NCBI RefSeq assembly: GCF_946190275.1
Contig: NZ_CAMHZQ010000007.1
Coordinates: 25,723-89,722 of the forward strand
Source: Streptococcus mitis
Lineage (GTDB): Bacteria; Bacillota; Bacilli; Lactobacillales; Streptococcaceae
DNA length: 64,000 bases
Direction of reading: 5' to 3'
The position numbers were made by a program, and so were the translations under genes. Under the pieces are notes generated by a model that saw only the letters and a program-made list of their open reading frames with translations, ran no database searches and had not been told where the DNA came from. Shown piece by piece: positions 56,266 through 64,000 of the stretch. Positions within the stretch are counted from its first letter, which is position 1. The number at the start of each line of letters is the position of its first letter.

Positions 56266-57165
56266 TCATAAATATTTTTTTACATCCTCTTGCCATTCCT
56301 CTGTCAATTTCTTTACTAGAAATTCATCTCCAATTAGCTGCGCAAATGTTTTAGAAGACTGATAAAATGATTCAGCTAAACTAAAATCTCTTTTTTCTCT
56401 TAATGCTTGCTTCCACAAAAACATAAATACAAGAGGTTTCTTTTGATAATCTTGAGTTTTATCCATAATTTCTTGTAAACACGATAGATAATCATTAAAG
56501 CAATCAGTTACTCCTACCTTTTCAAGACAACACATTCCTGAAATAAGAGTATCTCTAATTATAAAGAAGTTTTCTAATTGAGTTACCTTCTTCTGTTCTA
56601 AAAGAAAGAACATTAGCTTTTCGATTTGATTCACAAATTTGGCAAGATCTTTTCTAATAAGCATTTGATAAAAAAACAAACGAATCAACAACATATCATT
56701 TATTGAATAAGCTTCTTTTTCTATAATCTGAGGCATATGTTCCTCAAGTATTAACTCTGCGTATTCAGGCCTTCTAGTTCTAGAAGTATCTAAACTCGCC
56801 TGCAATACTTCACATGCTAATTGTTCCTCTTTAGGAAGATTATCAAAGTATGTTTTATAAATCTCTTCCAAACACGCTTCTTTCTTATCGTATTCCTCTT
56901 CTTTACCATAGATTGGTTCACGTAAAATCTGGTATTTCAATTCTAAATAAGCAGAAGGAAGAGCTGAAAAATCCGGCATAAGGCTATAAGCTGGAACTCC
57001 TAACCGGCGAGCAATATAGTCTAACTTGGGCAAACTCGGTTGCGAAGCTCCACTTTCAATTCGCGACAGTTGACGAACTGTCAGTTCTTGCTCATCTCCA
57101 CAAAAATCTGGACGACTAATTCCTTTTTCTATCCGAATCTCTTTAATTTTTTGACCAATTAACAT
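56266..57165 (-). CDS. PlcR/Rgg-like (RRNPP) transcriptional regulator
   Basis: A 299-residue protein with an N-terminal XRE helix-turn-helix (residues 3-60: GQKIKEIRIEKGISRPDFC and TVRQLSRIESGASQP) and a long helical TPR-like region. This matches the peptide-sensing PlcR/TprA family. Such regulators are switched by exported and re-imported short peptides. I see no obvious partner peptide gene in the adjacent gap. It is next to the Lcn972 gene, so it likely controls it. Confidence 0.82.
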   Translation of the reverse strand: MLIGQKIKEIRIEKGISRPDFCGDEQELTVRQLSRIESGASQPSLPKLDYIARRLGVPAYSLMPDFSALPSAYLELKYQILREPIYGKEEEYDKKEACLEEIYKTYFDNLPKEEQLACEVLQASLDTSRTRRPEYAELILEEHMPQIIEKEAYSINDMLLIRLFFYQMLIRKDLAKFVNQIEKLMFFLLEQKKVTQLENFFIIRDTLISGMCCLEKVGVTDCFNDYLSCLQEIMDKTQDYQKKPLVFMFLWKQALREKRDFSLAESFYQSSKTFAQLIGDEFLVKKLTEEWQEDVKKYL

Positions 57166-57236
57166 CAGACGTCTCCTCTTCTACCTGCTTCGAAAAATAC
57201 TGTGAAACTTAAAAAATTGTAACGGCTACATCTTCC

Positions 57237-57797
57237 CTACTCATAAGATTTCATAGCTTCTTCCACTTCTGCCAAGGTGACCCCAAACAACTCTAGGCGT
57301 TTGAGGAGTTGCTTGCCGTTGGAATAGCCAATTCGGAGAGCCTCTCCTAAATATTCTCTTCGCTTACGGCTATCTGCTCCTGCTAGAAAACCAAGGCGAA
57401 TCAAGTCGCTACGGCTGATGTCAAACTGACTCTCATATTCAAATTGTTCCGTCACCTGAGCTAGAGCCGTTTTCAGGTCTTCATAGCTGGCATGCTCAAT
57501 TCCCAGAGACCGTCCCTTGGTTTTGGACTTGGGAACAGCTTCATCTCGTTTGAGGAAGGCATGTTGAACTGTTGGAATAGCCGTCATGATCATGCGCCGA
57601 ATCCGCTCCCCATTAAAATCCGGGTCTGTAAAGACAATGACTCCATGACGTTGGTGCAGGCGCTGAATCCGCTCTATATCCTTGTCATTGATGGCAGAAC
57701 CTCGAGTCTCATAGGTCTCCACATCGAAATAACGCTTGAGATTGGCCGTATCATCGCGACCTTCAACCACGATGACTTGGGAAATTTTTTCTTTCAT
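57237..57797 (-). CDS. rnmV: Ribonuclease M5
   Basis: A 186-residue Toprim nuclease: VVVEGRDDTANLKRYF, FTDPDFNGERIRR and GIEHASYEDLKTAL are the RNase M5 signatures. It matures 5S rRNA. It overlaps tatD by one base. Confidence 0.95.
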   Translation of the reverse strand: MKEKISQVIVVEGRDDTANLKRYFDVETYETRGSAINDKDIERIQRLHQRHGVIVFTDPDFNGERIRRMIMTAIPTVQHAFLKRDEAVPKSKTKGRSLGIEHASYEDLKTALAQVTEQFEYESQFDISRSDLIRLGFLAGADSRKRREYLGEALRIGYSNGKQLLKRLELFGVTLAEVEEAMKSYE

Positions 57798-58570
57798 TAC
57801 TTGTTGTCCAATCCAAAAATGCGCTCTGCATTTGCAGTCGTTGCCACCGCTAGCTCTTCTGTCGTCATGCCACGCAAATCCGCGATAAAATCTACTACAT
57901 AGCGAGTATAGGCTGTTTTGTTTTCGCGACCACGTTTAGGAACAGGAGCCAAATAAGGCGCATCCGTTTCTACCAAAATCTTGTCCAAAGGAAGTTCTCT
58001 AGCCGCCTCTTGGATATCGGTTGCCTTCTTAAAAGTCACCACTCCTGAGAAGGAAATAGTCATACCAAGCGCGACAAACTTCTCTGCCCATTCAAGAGTT
58101 CCTGAGAAAGAATGCATGATACCACCTCGAGGACCAACGCCCTCGCTTTTGATAATCTCATAGGTATCTTCCAGCGCATCACGGGTATGGACAACAAAAG
58201 GCAAATCCAAGTCCTTAGATAACTGAATCTGACGGCGAAAAACCTGCTCCTGCACTTCCTTAGGCGCTGTCATCCAATGGTAGTCCAAACCAATCTCACC
58301 CAAGGCAACTACTTTGGGATGCTTGAGCTTGTCAAGCAAGTAGGCTTCAATCTCCTCTGTATAAGTACCAGCTTCTGTAGGATGCCAACCAATAGTTGCA
58401 TAGAGTTGGTCATATTCATCCACCAACTCTAAAGCACGCTCAATCGTCGGTTTATCAAAACCAACAATATTCATCTGTGTCACACCCATCTCAGCAGCCA
58501 AAGCAATTTCTTCTGCCTCACGACCTGCAAATTCTTCTACATTCAAGTGTGTATGTGTATCAAAAATCAT
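57797..58570 (-). CDS. tatD: TatD-family metal-dependent hydrolase
   Basis: A 257-residue TIM-barrel deoxyribonuclease with FDTHTHLNVEEF, GEIGLDYHW, VVHTRDALEDT, HSFSGTLEWAEKF and ETDAPYLAP. It is a 3'-5' exonuclease family. The extended -10 (TGGTATAAT, 58598-58606) follows the upstream terminator closely. It is followed by rnmV. Confidence 0.94.
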   Translation of the reverse strand: MIFDTHTHLNVEEFAGREAEEIALAAEMGVTQMNIVGFDKPTIERALELVDEYDQLYATIGWHPTEAGTYTEEIEAYLLDKLKHPKVVALGEIGLDYHWMTAPKEVQEQVFRRQIQLSKDLDLPFVVHTRDALEDTYEIIKSEGVGPRGGIMHSFSGTLEWAEKFVALGMTISFSGVVTFKKATDIQEAARELPLDKILVETDAPYLAPVPKRGRENKTAYTRYVVDFIADLRGMTTEELAVATTANAERIFGLDNK

Positions 58571-58597
58571 CTCTTCTAACCTCGTTTTCTATCTTCT

Positions 58598-58606
58598 ATT
58601 ATACCA
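58598..58606 (-). promoter_or_regulatory. tatD-rnmV promoter (extended -10)
   Basis: TGGTATAAT, 27 nt before the tatD ATG. It begins inside the T-run of the preceding terminator. Confidence 0.6.
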
Positions 58607-58610
58607 AAAA

Positions 58611-58647
58611 AGAGGAGGGGCACCCAATTTTTCGGTTTCCCTCCTCT
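58611..58647 (-). terminator. Terminator of the LPXTG gene
   Basis: AGAGGAGGG pairs perfectly with CCCTCCTCT, followed by six T residues on the minus strand. It lies 230 bp downstream of the surface-protein stop. The gap between (58650-58873) holds nothing I can name. Confidence 0.85.
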
Positions 58648-58873
58648 CTTTAATAGAGAGCTATTCTGCTATCTTTTCTATCCGATATTGCCCATCTTCT
58701 ATTCCACAGTTAGAGACAGAAGAGACTGGTTATATTGATAGAATATCCCTTTTCAGCTAAAGTGTGTGATTATCTTGGGTTCTCGCTTTGCTCACCCATC
58801 ACTAGGATTGATGATTTCTCAAAATCCCCCTTATAATCTCACTTTAAGTAGAGAATAGAATTTTCTAGCTGTC

Positions 58874-61800
58874 CTATTTTCTACGTCTAGCCTTTCTTCC
58901 TAGCAAAGCAAAACCACTGGTTGCCGCCACTAGACCAAGACTAGCAAGTGCTGCACTTGATGCTGAACCTGTGTTAGGTAATTGTTTTCTAGCAGGTGAC
59001 TGGTAGGTAACATCTTGCATTGTTCCTGCAGTTGCTTGCGGTGCACTTGTTGCCTGAGGAGCAGCATTAGGAGCCACTGGTCTCTTAGGAACTGTAACCA
59101 TGGCAATGGCTTGCACTCCAATCGTTTCTGCTTCCTTCACATCTTCCACAGTTTTCGCATTTTCAATCTCTTTGAGAGCTGCTTGTTTTTCTGCTTCCAC
59201 TCTTGCTAAAAGTTCTGCTTTTTCTTTATCAGAAAGCGGTGAGCCTTTGATTTCATCCTGCTTGTCCTTGGCAGCTTTTTCAATGGCCTTTTTAGCTGAT
59301 TCTTTTTCAGTAGCTAATTGCTTAGAAGCTTGTGATTGAGCTGGGTTTTGTGAACCTGTGTGAGCTTGTCCGTCTGCCTGGCTATCACCGCCTGCATTCG
59401 CATTAGCATCTGAGCTTCCAGTATTGCCCCCATTATCTCCACCTGGTGTAGTTTCTGGCTTATACTCTGGTGTAACTTCTTGAGTTACAGATTCACCTTT
59501 CGCAGATTGTTGAACTGTATCTTTCCCTAGAATCGTCACTACTGAACCATCTGGGAATGTGATTGTTGCTGTACCATCTCCAGCTACAGTGATTGTCGCT
59601 CCGTCTAATGCTGAACCATTTGCTTGTAAAATAGCAACCTTAACTTTTTCTTTTTCTTCATCTGTTAAATGAGTTATATCTTTTACATCTACTCTTTGAG
59701 CAGGCGCTTTAACCGTTGATTTTTCAGCAGTCGGTTTAGTGCTATCTTGTGCTTTTGGATCTTGTGCTACCAATTGATTTCCTGGAATTGTAATAGCTGA
59801 ACCATCTTTAAAGACGATTGTCGCTGTGCCATCTCCAGCTACTTCAACTTTAACATCGCTTCCGAATCCATTTGCATCTACTATAGCTTTTTTAACAGCT
59901 TCTTTTTCTTCATCTGTTAATCTTGTAGCTTCTGCTACTTTTGTAGGGTTAGCTGGGATGATTACTTTTGTCTTCTCTGCGATTGTTGGTTGCTCTTGTG
60001 TTGAAGTTTCCTCTTTTTGAACTACTAGACTGGTTCCTGGAATTGTATTGACTGAACCATCTGAGTATGTCAATGTCGCTGTTCCGTCTTTAGATACCTT
60101 AACATCTGTAGCAGTCGGATTTGCTTGTTTCACTTTCGTAGCTACTGCAGCTTGTTCCTCAGGTGTTAAGCTATGAGCATTTCCAACTTCTGTAGTTGCT
60201 GGCACCACTGCTGGATTTTGCGCGGCTTGTGTTGAAGCTTCATTGTCAGTATCTTTGGCTACTACTAGACTGGTTCCTGGAATTGTGTTTACTGAACCAT
60301 CTCCATATGTTAGCGTTGCTGTTCCATCTTTAGATACCTTAACATCTTTCGCCGCTGGATTTGCTTCTTTAACCTTAGCTGCTACAGTATCTTGCTCCGT
60401 CTGTGTCAAGTTGTGAGTATTTTCAACAGGTACAAAGTTTCCTGGAACTTGCGCTGGGTTCTTCTCTGCATCTGTCTGAACTTTTGGAGTTTCTTGTTTA
60501 CTTCCTTTTTCAACAAGTTTATCCCCTGTTATTGTATCTACAGATTTATCTGGATAGGTAATGACTACTGTTCCATCAGGTCTTACTTCTACCGTAGTTC
60601 CTGCTGGGAAGTTGTTCGCTTCCTCAACCGCTTTTTTAACCGTAGCTTGTTCTGCAGGTGTTAACTTCGTAGTATTTCCTACTTGTGTTTTTCCTGGGAT
60701 AACCGGCTCGGTTCTTGACGCGATTGTTCCTGTCTCTTTGTTAGCTGGTGCTACTAATTTATCTTTGGAAATCGTATCACTTGAACCATCTTTATATGTG
60801 ATAACAGCTGTTCCATCTGGTTTTACTTCTACTGTTGTTCCATCTGGGAATGTGTTCGCACCTTCAATGTTTTGACGAACTTGTTCTCTTTCTTCATCTG
60901 AAAGTTTTGCTGGATTTCCCACTTCCACTTTGTTTTCAGGAACTTTCGGTTCGAATTTAGATGCAATAGAGCCATCTGGTTGAACTTCATTTATCTTATG
61001 AATACCAGCTTCTTTCGCCGCGTTGATTTCATCTTTAGATTGACCTTTGTTGATGTCTTCAATCGCTTTATCTTTGGCCTTATTGATTTCTTCGATAGCT
61101 TTTTGTTTCGCTTCGTCTGATAAATCTTTATTGTTCTTGATTTCGTTAATGCGTTTTTGAGCTTCTTCTAGTATCTCAGCTTTTGCTTTCGCTTTTTCTT
61201 CATCAAGGTTTGTTACATCTGGTTTCTTAACTTCTGCATCAGCTTTTGGATTATATTTTTCAATATTTTCTTTTGCTTGATCTGCAATTTGCTTAGCTGT
61301 TCCTGCTGATGATGCTTCGTCAATAGCTTTGTTAGCTTCATCTTTAGCTTTATTGATTGCTTCTTCAGCTTTTTGTTTTTGTTCAGCCGTTAAATCTTTA
61401 TCTTTCTTGATTTCATCAAGTTTTTTCTTAGCAGCGTCTTCTACTTGTTTTTTAGCATCTTCTTTCGCCTTAGCAAGATCGTTATCTTTATCAGCTGTGC
61501 CTAAGGAATCAACTACTTCAACCGGTACTTTTACAGTTACTTTAGTACCATCAGCTAGGGTTACTTCCACTTCTGCTTCTTTAGTTCCCGTTTCTGTTGT
61601 AGTTGGTTTAGAAATAACTTTCGCTGTCACTCCATCAGCTAGTGCTAATTGTTTTAGGATTTCTTCGTCAGTTAAGTCTTTACCTTTTTCTACAGTTGCT
61701 TTGCCTGATACTAAAGCAGTTTGTAAGTCTAACCCTGGTTTGAAGACATTTGTTGATTGACCTTTAGCAGTTTGTACTACTACATCTTCTTTTGGTAGAT

Positions 61801-64000
61801 TTCCTTTTGGTGTTTCAACATTTCCTTGACCATCAACCTTGACATCGTCCTTGTTTAAGCCTGGATTTGCTTCAACAATAGCTTTCTTAACATCTTCTTT
61901 TTCTTTGTCTGTTAAGTTATTCGAATCTTTAACTTCTACAGGTGTGACAGGTTTCTTCAAAGCTGGAGTGACTACATCTTTTGCTGGTAAATCACCTTTT
62001 GATGTTTCAACATTGCCTTGACCATCAACCTTAACATCATCCTTGTTTAAGCCTGGATTTGCAGCTACAACAGCATCCTTAACAGCATCTTTTTCTGCAT
62101 CTGTTAAGTTTTTAGGATCTTTAACTTCTACAGGTGTAACAGGTTTCTTCAAGGCTGGAGTTACAACTTCTCCTGCTAGTAAATTACCTCTTGGCGTTTC
62201 AACATTTCCTTGACCATCAACCTTGACATCGTCCTTGTTTAAGCCTGGATTTGCAGCTACAACAGCATCCTTAACAGCGTCTTTTTCTGCATCTGATAAG
62301 TTATTGACATCTTTAACAGGGACAAGATTTGTCGGTTTTTTCAAGGCTGGTGTCACTACATCCTCTGCTGGTAAATTACCTTTTGGTGTTTCAACATTTC
62401 CTTGGTCATCGACTTTGATATCTTTATCTGTTAAACCTGGATTATTTTTAATAATCTCTTCTACAACTTTAGCTTTTTCTGTGTCTGTCAGTTTAGATGG
62501 ATTAACAACTTCAACTGGTGTTGTTGGCTTCTTCAAGGTAGAAGTTACAACATCTTTTGCTGGCAAGTTACCTTGTGGTGTTGTGACATTTCCTTGATCA
62601 TCGACTTTGACTTTATCCTCAGTTAAACCTGGATTTGCCTCTACAACAGCTTTCTTAACCGCTTCTTTTTCTTTAACTGTTAGGCTATTTGGATTTTCTA
62701 CTTCAACAAGTTTATTTGGTTTATTTAAGACTGTCGTTACAACATCTTCTTTTGGTAGATTTCCTTTTGGAGTTGTTACACTGCCATCAGGATTTACTGT
62801 AACATCACCTTTGTTTAAGCCTGGATTTGCAGCTGCGACAGCATCCTTAATGTCTTCTTTTTCTTTATCTGTTAAAGCATTAGGATTTCCAACTACAACT
62901 GGTGTTGTTGGTCTCTTCAGGGCTGGAGTTACTACATCTTTTGCTAGTAATTTATCACCATTCTTAGTTGTTACATTACCTTTGTCATCGACTGTAATAT
63001 CATCTTTGTTTAGACCAGGATTTGCGTCAGCCACAGCTTTCTTAACTGCTTCTTTTTCTTCATCTGTTAAATGATTTGGATCAGCTACTACGACTGGTGT
63101 CGCTGGTTTATTCAGAGCTTGAGTAACAACTTTTTCTGCTTCCAAGTATCCTTTAGGAGAAGCTACATTTCCTTGATCATCCACATAAACTTCAGATTCT
63201 TCTAGTTGAGGGTTAGTCGCCACAATCGCTTTTTTAACAGCTTCTTTCTCTTCATCTGTTAAATGATTGATATCTGTAACCTTAACCTTTTCTTTTGGTG
63301 GAGTTAACTTTCTCTTAGCTGTTTCTGTAATATCTTGTGGAGTATGAACAGCAGCAATTTCTTGTCTACCTTTTTCTGTTGCCGATGCTATATCTTCTGG
63401 CGAAGTTGCATTATTGATGTTTTCTTCGTGTTTTGCTTTAAGGTCATCAACTTGTTTCTTCAATGCTTCTTTTTCTTTTTTAGATAATGCATTGTCTTCA
63501 TCAATTTCAGCTTTTTCAGCATCTGCAGCTTTTGTTAGATCAGCTTTTGCTTTTTCCTTATCAGTTGCTTTTCTTACAGGTACTTCGATTTCATCTTTTG
63601 ATCCGTCACCATAAGTAACTGCTACTACAACTACTTTCTTACCTACATTTGCTCCTGTTCCTTCCACAATTGCTCCGTCATTTTTGACTTGTTTGTCTGT
63701 CGGTTGTGGTTGTCCTTCTGGTACTACTACAGCGTCTGTAATTGCTTTTTTATCTGCTTCCGCTACTTTTTTATCTGTAGCTGGATCGACACTTACTGGT
63801 ACTTCTCCTGCTGTAACTGTTGGAGTTGATTTATCCGCATCTGTTTGGTGCACTTCATCGATTGCTTTCTTACCGTCTTCTGTTGCTTTCGCTACTTCGT
63901 CAGTTGTTCCAGTTTTATCGATGTTTTCTTCTTGAGCTTTCTTAACCTTATCTACTTCTGCTTTCTTATCTGCTTTTTGTTGATCTGTTAAGTTTTTATC
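58874..64000 (-). CDS. Giant LPXTG surface protein with tandem repeats (5' end outside window)
   Basis: The reading frame is open through position 64000, so at least 1708 residues lie here and the signal peptide is outside. From the window edge it shows DUF1542-like helical modules, a Rib-like segment (YGDGSKDEIEVPV), eight repeats of about 61 residues (LT-EK helix, then ANPGL, DDQGNV, GNL, DVVTPAL), two further DUF1542 modules, and six repeats with LT-EE, DGTATITY-like strands and PDGS-TI. A Gly/Ser/Gln linker, a last DUF1542 module and the sorting signal LPNTG with RKARRRK complete it. DUF1542 and such repeats build long adhesin stalks in streptococci and staphylococci. The ligand is unknown. 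Confidence 0.9.
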   Translation of the reverse strand, partial: DKNLTDQQKADKKAEVDKVKKAQEENIDKTGTTDEVAKATEDGKKAIDEVHQTDADKSTPTVTAGEVPVSVDPATDKKVAEADKKAITDAVVVPEGQPQPTDKQVKNDGAIVEGTGANVGKKVVVVAVTYGDGSKDEIEVPVRKATDKEKAKADLTKAADAEKAEIDEDNALSKKEKEALKKQVDDLKAKHEENINNATSPEDIASATEKGRQEIAAVHTPQDITETAKRKLTPPKEKVKVTDINHLTDEEKEAVKKAIVATNPQLEESEVYVDDQGNVASPKGYLEAEKVVTQALNKPATPVVVADPNHLTDEEKEAVKKAVADANPGLNKDDITVDDKGNVTTKNGDKLLAKDVVTPALKRPTTPVVVGNPNALTDKEKEDIKDAVAAANPGLNKGDVTVNPDGSVTTPKGNLPKEDVVTTVLNKPNKLVEVENPNSLTVKEKEAVKKAVVEANPGLTEDKVKVDDQGNVTTPQGNLPAKDVVTSTLKKPTTPVEVVNPSKLTDTEKAKVVEEIIKNNPGLTDKDIKVDDQGNVETPKGNLPAEDVVTPALKKPTNLVPVKDVNNLSDAEKDAVKDAVVAANPGLNKDDVKVDGQGNVETPRGNLLAGEVVTPALKKPVTPVEVKDPKNLTDAEKDAVKDAVVAANPGLNKDDVKVDGQGNVETSKGDLPAKDVVTPALKKPVTPVEVKDSNNLTDKEKEDVKKAIVEANPGLNKDDVKVDGQGNVETPKGNLPKEDVVVQTAKGQSTNVFKPGLDLQTALVSGKATVEKGKDLTDEEILKQLALADGVTAKVISKPTTTETGTKEAEVEVTLADGTKVTVKVPVEVVDSLGTADKDNDLAKAKEDAKKQVEDAAKKKLDEIKKDKDLTAEQKQKAEEAINKAKDEANKAIDEASSAGTAKQIADQAKENIEKYNPKADAEVKKPDVTNLDEEKAKAKAEILEEAQKRINEIKNNKDLSDEAKQKAIEEINKAKDKAIEDINKGQSKDEINAAKEAGIHKINEVQPDGSIASKFEPKVPENKVEVGNPAKLSDEEREQVRQNIEGANTFPDGTTVEVKPDGTAVITYKDGSSDTISKDKLVAPANKETGTIASRTEPVIPGKTQVGNTTKLTPAEQATVKKAVEEANNFPAGTTVEVRPDGTVVITYPDKSVDTITGDKLVEKGSKQETPKVQTDAEKNPAQVPGNFVPVENTHNLTQTEQDTVAAKVKEANPAAKDVKVSKDGTATLTYGDGSVNTIPGTSLVVAKDTDNEASTQAAQNPAVVPATTEVGNAHSLTPEEQAAVATKVKQANPTATDVKVSKDGTATLTYSDGSVNTIPGTSLVVQKEETSTQEQPTIAEKTKVIIPANPTKVAEATRLTDEEKEAVKKAIVDANGFGSDVKVEVAGDGTATIVFKDGSAITIPGNQLVAQDPKAQDSTKPTAEKSTVKAPAQRVDVKDITHLTDEEKEKVKVAILQANGSALDGATITVAGDGTATITFPDGSVVTILGKDTVQQSAKGESVTQEVTPEYKPETTPGGDNGGNTGSSDANANAGGDSQADGQAHTGSQNPAQSQASKQLATEKESAKKAIEKAAKDKQDEIKGSPLSDKEKAELLARVEAEKQAALKEIENAKTVEDVKEAETIGVQAIAMVTVPKRPVAPNAAPQATSAPQATAGTMQDVTYQSPARKQLPNTGSASSAALASLGLVAATSGFALLGRKARRRK
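59490..60960 (-). repeat. Six tandem B-type repeats in the surface-protein gene
   Basis: About 58-62-residue modules with LTxEE/Q-xxVxxxV-xxAN followed by a DGT-x-x-TYxDGS-x-xTI beta-hairpin. They share the LT-EK helix with the A-type but carry a different second half. The linkers between them are of variable length. Confidence 0.8.
61800..63290 (-). repeat. Eight tandem A-type repeats in the surface-protein gene
   Basis: About 183-192-bp units encode LTDxEK-xxVxxAV-xxANPGL-xxDDVKVD-GNVxTPxGNL-xxDVVTPALKKP. The three nearest the C-terminal side (about 61,800-62,330) are almost identical in DNA, which points to recent duplication. Those toward the window edge are more diverged. Confidence 0.85.

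Noticed and set aside
59100..63935. Long plus-strand open frames (60-155 codons) opposite the surface-protein gene
   Set aside because: They mirror the repeat periodicity of the minus-strand gene, have no ribosome sites and arise from its biased codon use.

Overview
The window is a low-GC Firmicute chromosome segment from a mitis-group Streptococcus, close to S. pneumoniae and S. mitis. Supporting evidence: the glnR-glnA operon with a GlnR box, the amiACDEF oligopeptide permease, the endA DNA-entry nuclease behind murA and epuA, the Piu-type iron transporter, sepM, asnA, a YSIRK signal peptide with LPXTG anchors, and four copies of the pneumococcal BOX repeat. From memory of pneumococcal gene order, several blocks here lie far apart in S. 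pneumoniae (glnA-pgk-endoD-nptA against pepA-piu-scp-ami), and the last gene is a very large repetitive surface protein. A non-pneumococcal mitis-group strain such as S. mitis, S. oralis or S. pseudopneumoniae therefore seems more likely. This is inference.

Layout. 1-2850: glnA (partial), glnR, a small aromatic-acid-exporter-like membrane protein and pgk, all leftward. 2938-8211: a 1757-residue wall-anchored endo-beta-N-acetylglucosaminidase (GH85). 8515-10146: a Na/Pi cotransporter, then a BOX element and the leftward pepA plus small-protein pair. 12025-16885: galE and a four-gene iron-compound ABC transporter, rightward. 16999-23162: a leftward run of tightly coupled genes, murI-rdgB-phosphodiesterase-cbpB-xerDL-scpA-scpB-rluB-yidD, with yneF upstream. 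23488-26185: a tryptophan-type ABC transporter behind a leader that looks like a transcription attenuator. 26640-33130: ami operon. 33288-33358: tRNA-Cys. 33557-42368: CorC-like protein, endA, epuA, murA, a DUF1146 protein, sepM, coaD, rsmD, asnA, a Bax-inhibitor-1 family protein and an rRNA methyltransferase, leftward. 42402-43684: acyP and yidC2, rightward. 43910-52468: pflA, lysA, purR, yhaM, rmuC, thiN, rpe, rsgA, ksgA, leftward.

52599-57165 is an accessory island: a lactococcin-972-type bacteriocin, its DUF1430 membrane protein and ABC ATPase, an orphan 102-residue protein, and a PlcR/Rgg-like regulator. It sits between ksgA and rnmV-tatD, which are usually neighbours in Firmicutes. From 58874 to the window end runs an LPXTG surface protein made of tandem modules; its N-terminus lies outside the window.

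Most of the sequence is core housekeeping. The points most worth a second look are: the three-hairpin leader in front of trpXYZ with a small aromatic-rich ORF; three genes whose extended -10 boxes lie only 6-7 nt from the start codon (leaderless candidates); the BOX element inside the purR leader; the bacteriocin island with a 14-bp palindrome at its promoter; and the near-identical repeats of the terminal adhesin. I found no CRISPR array, prophage or intact insertion sequence.
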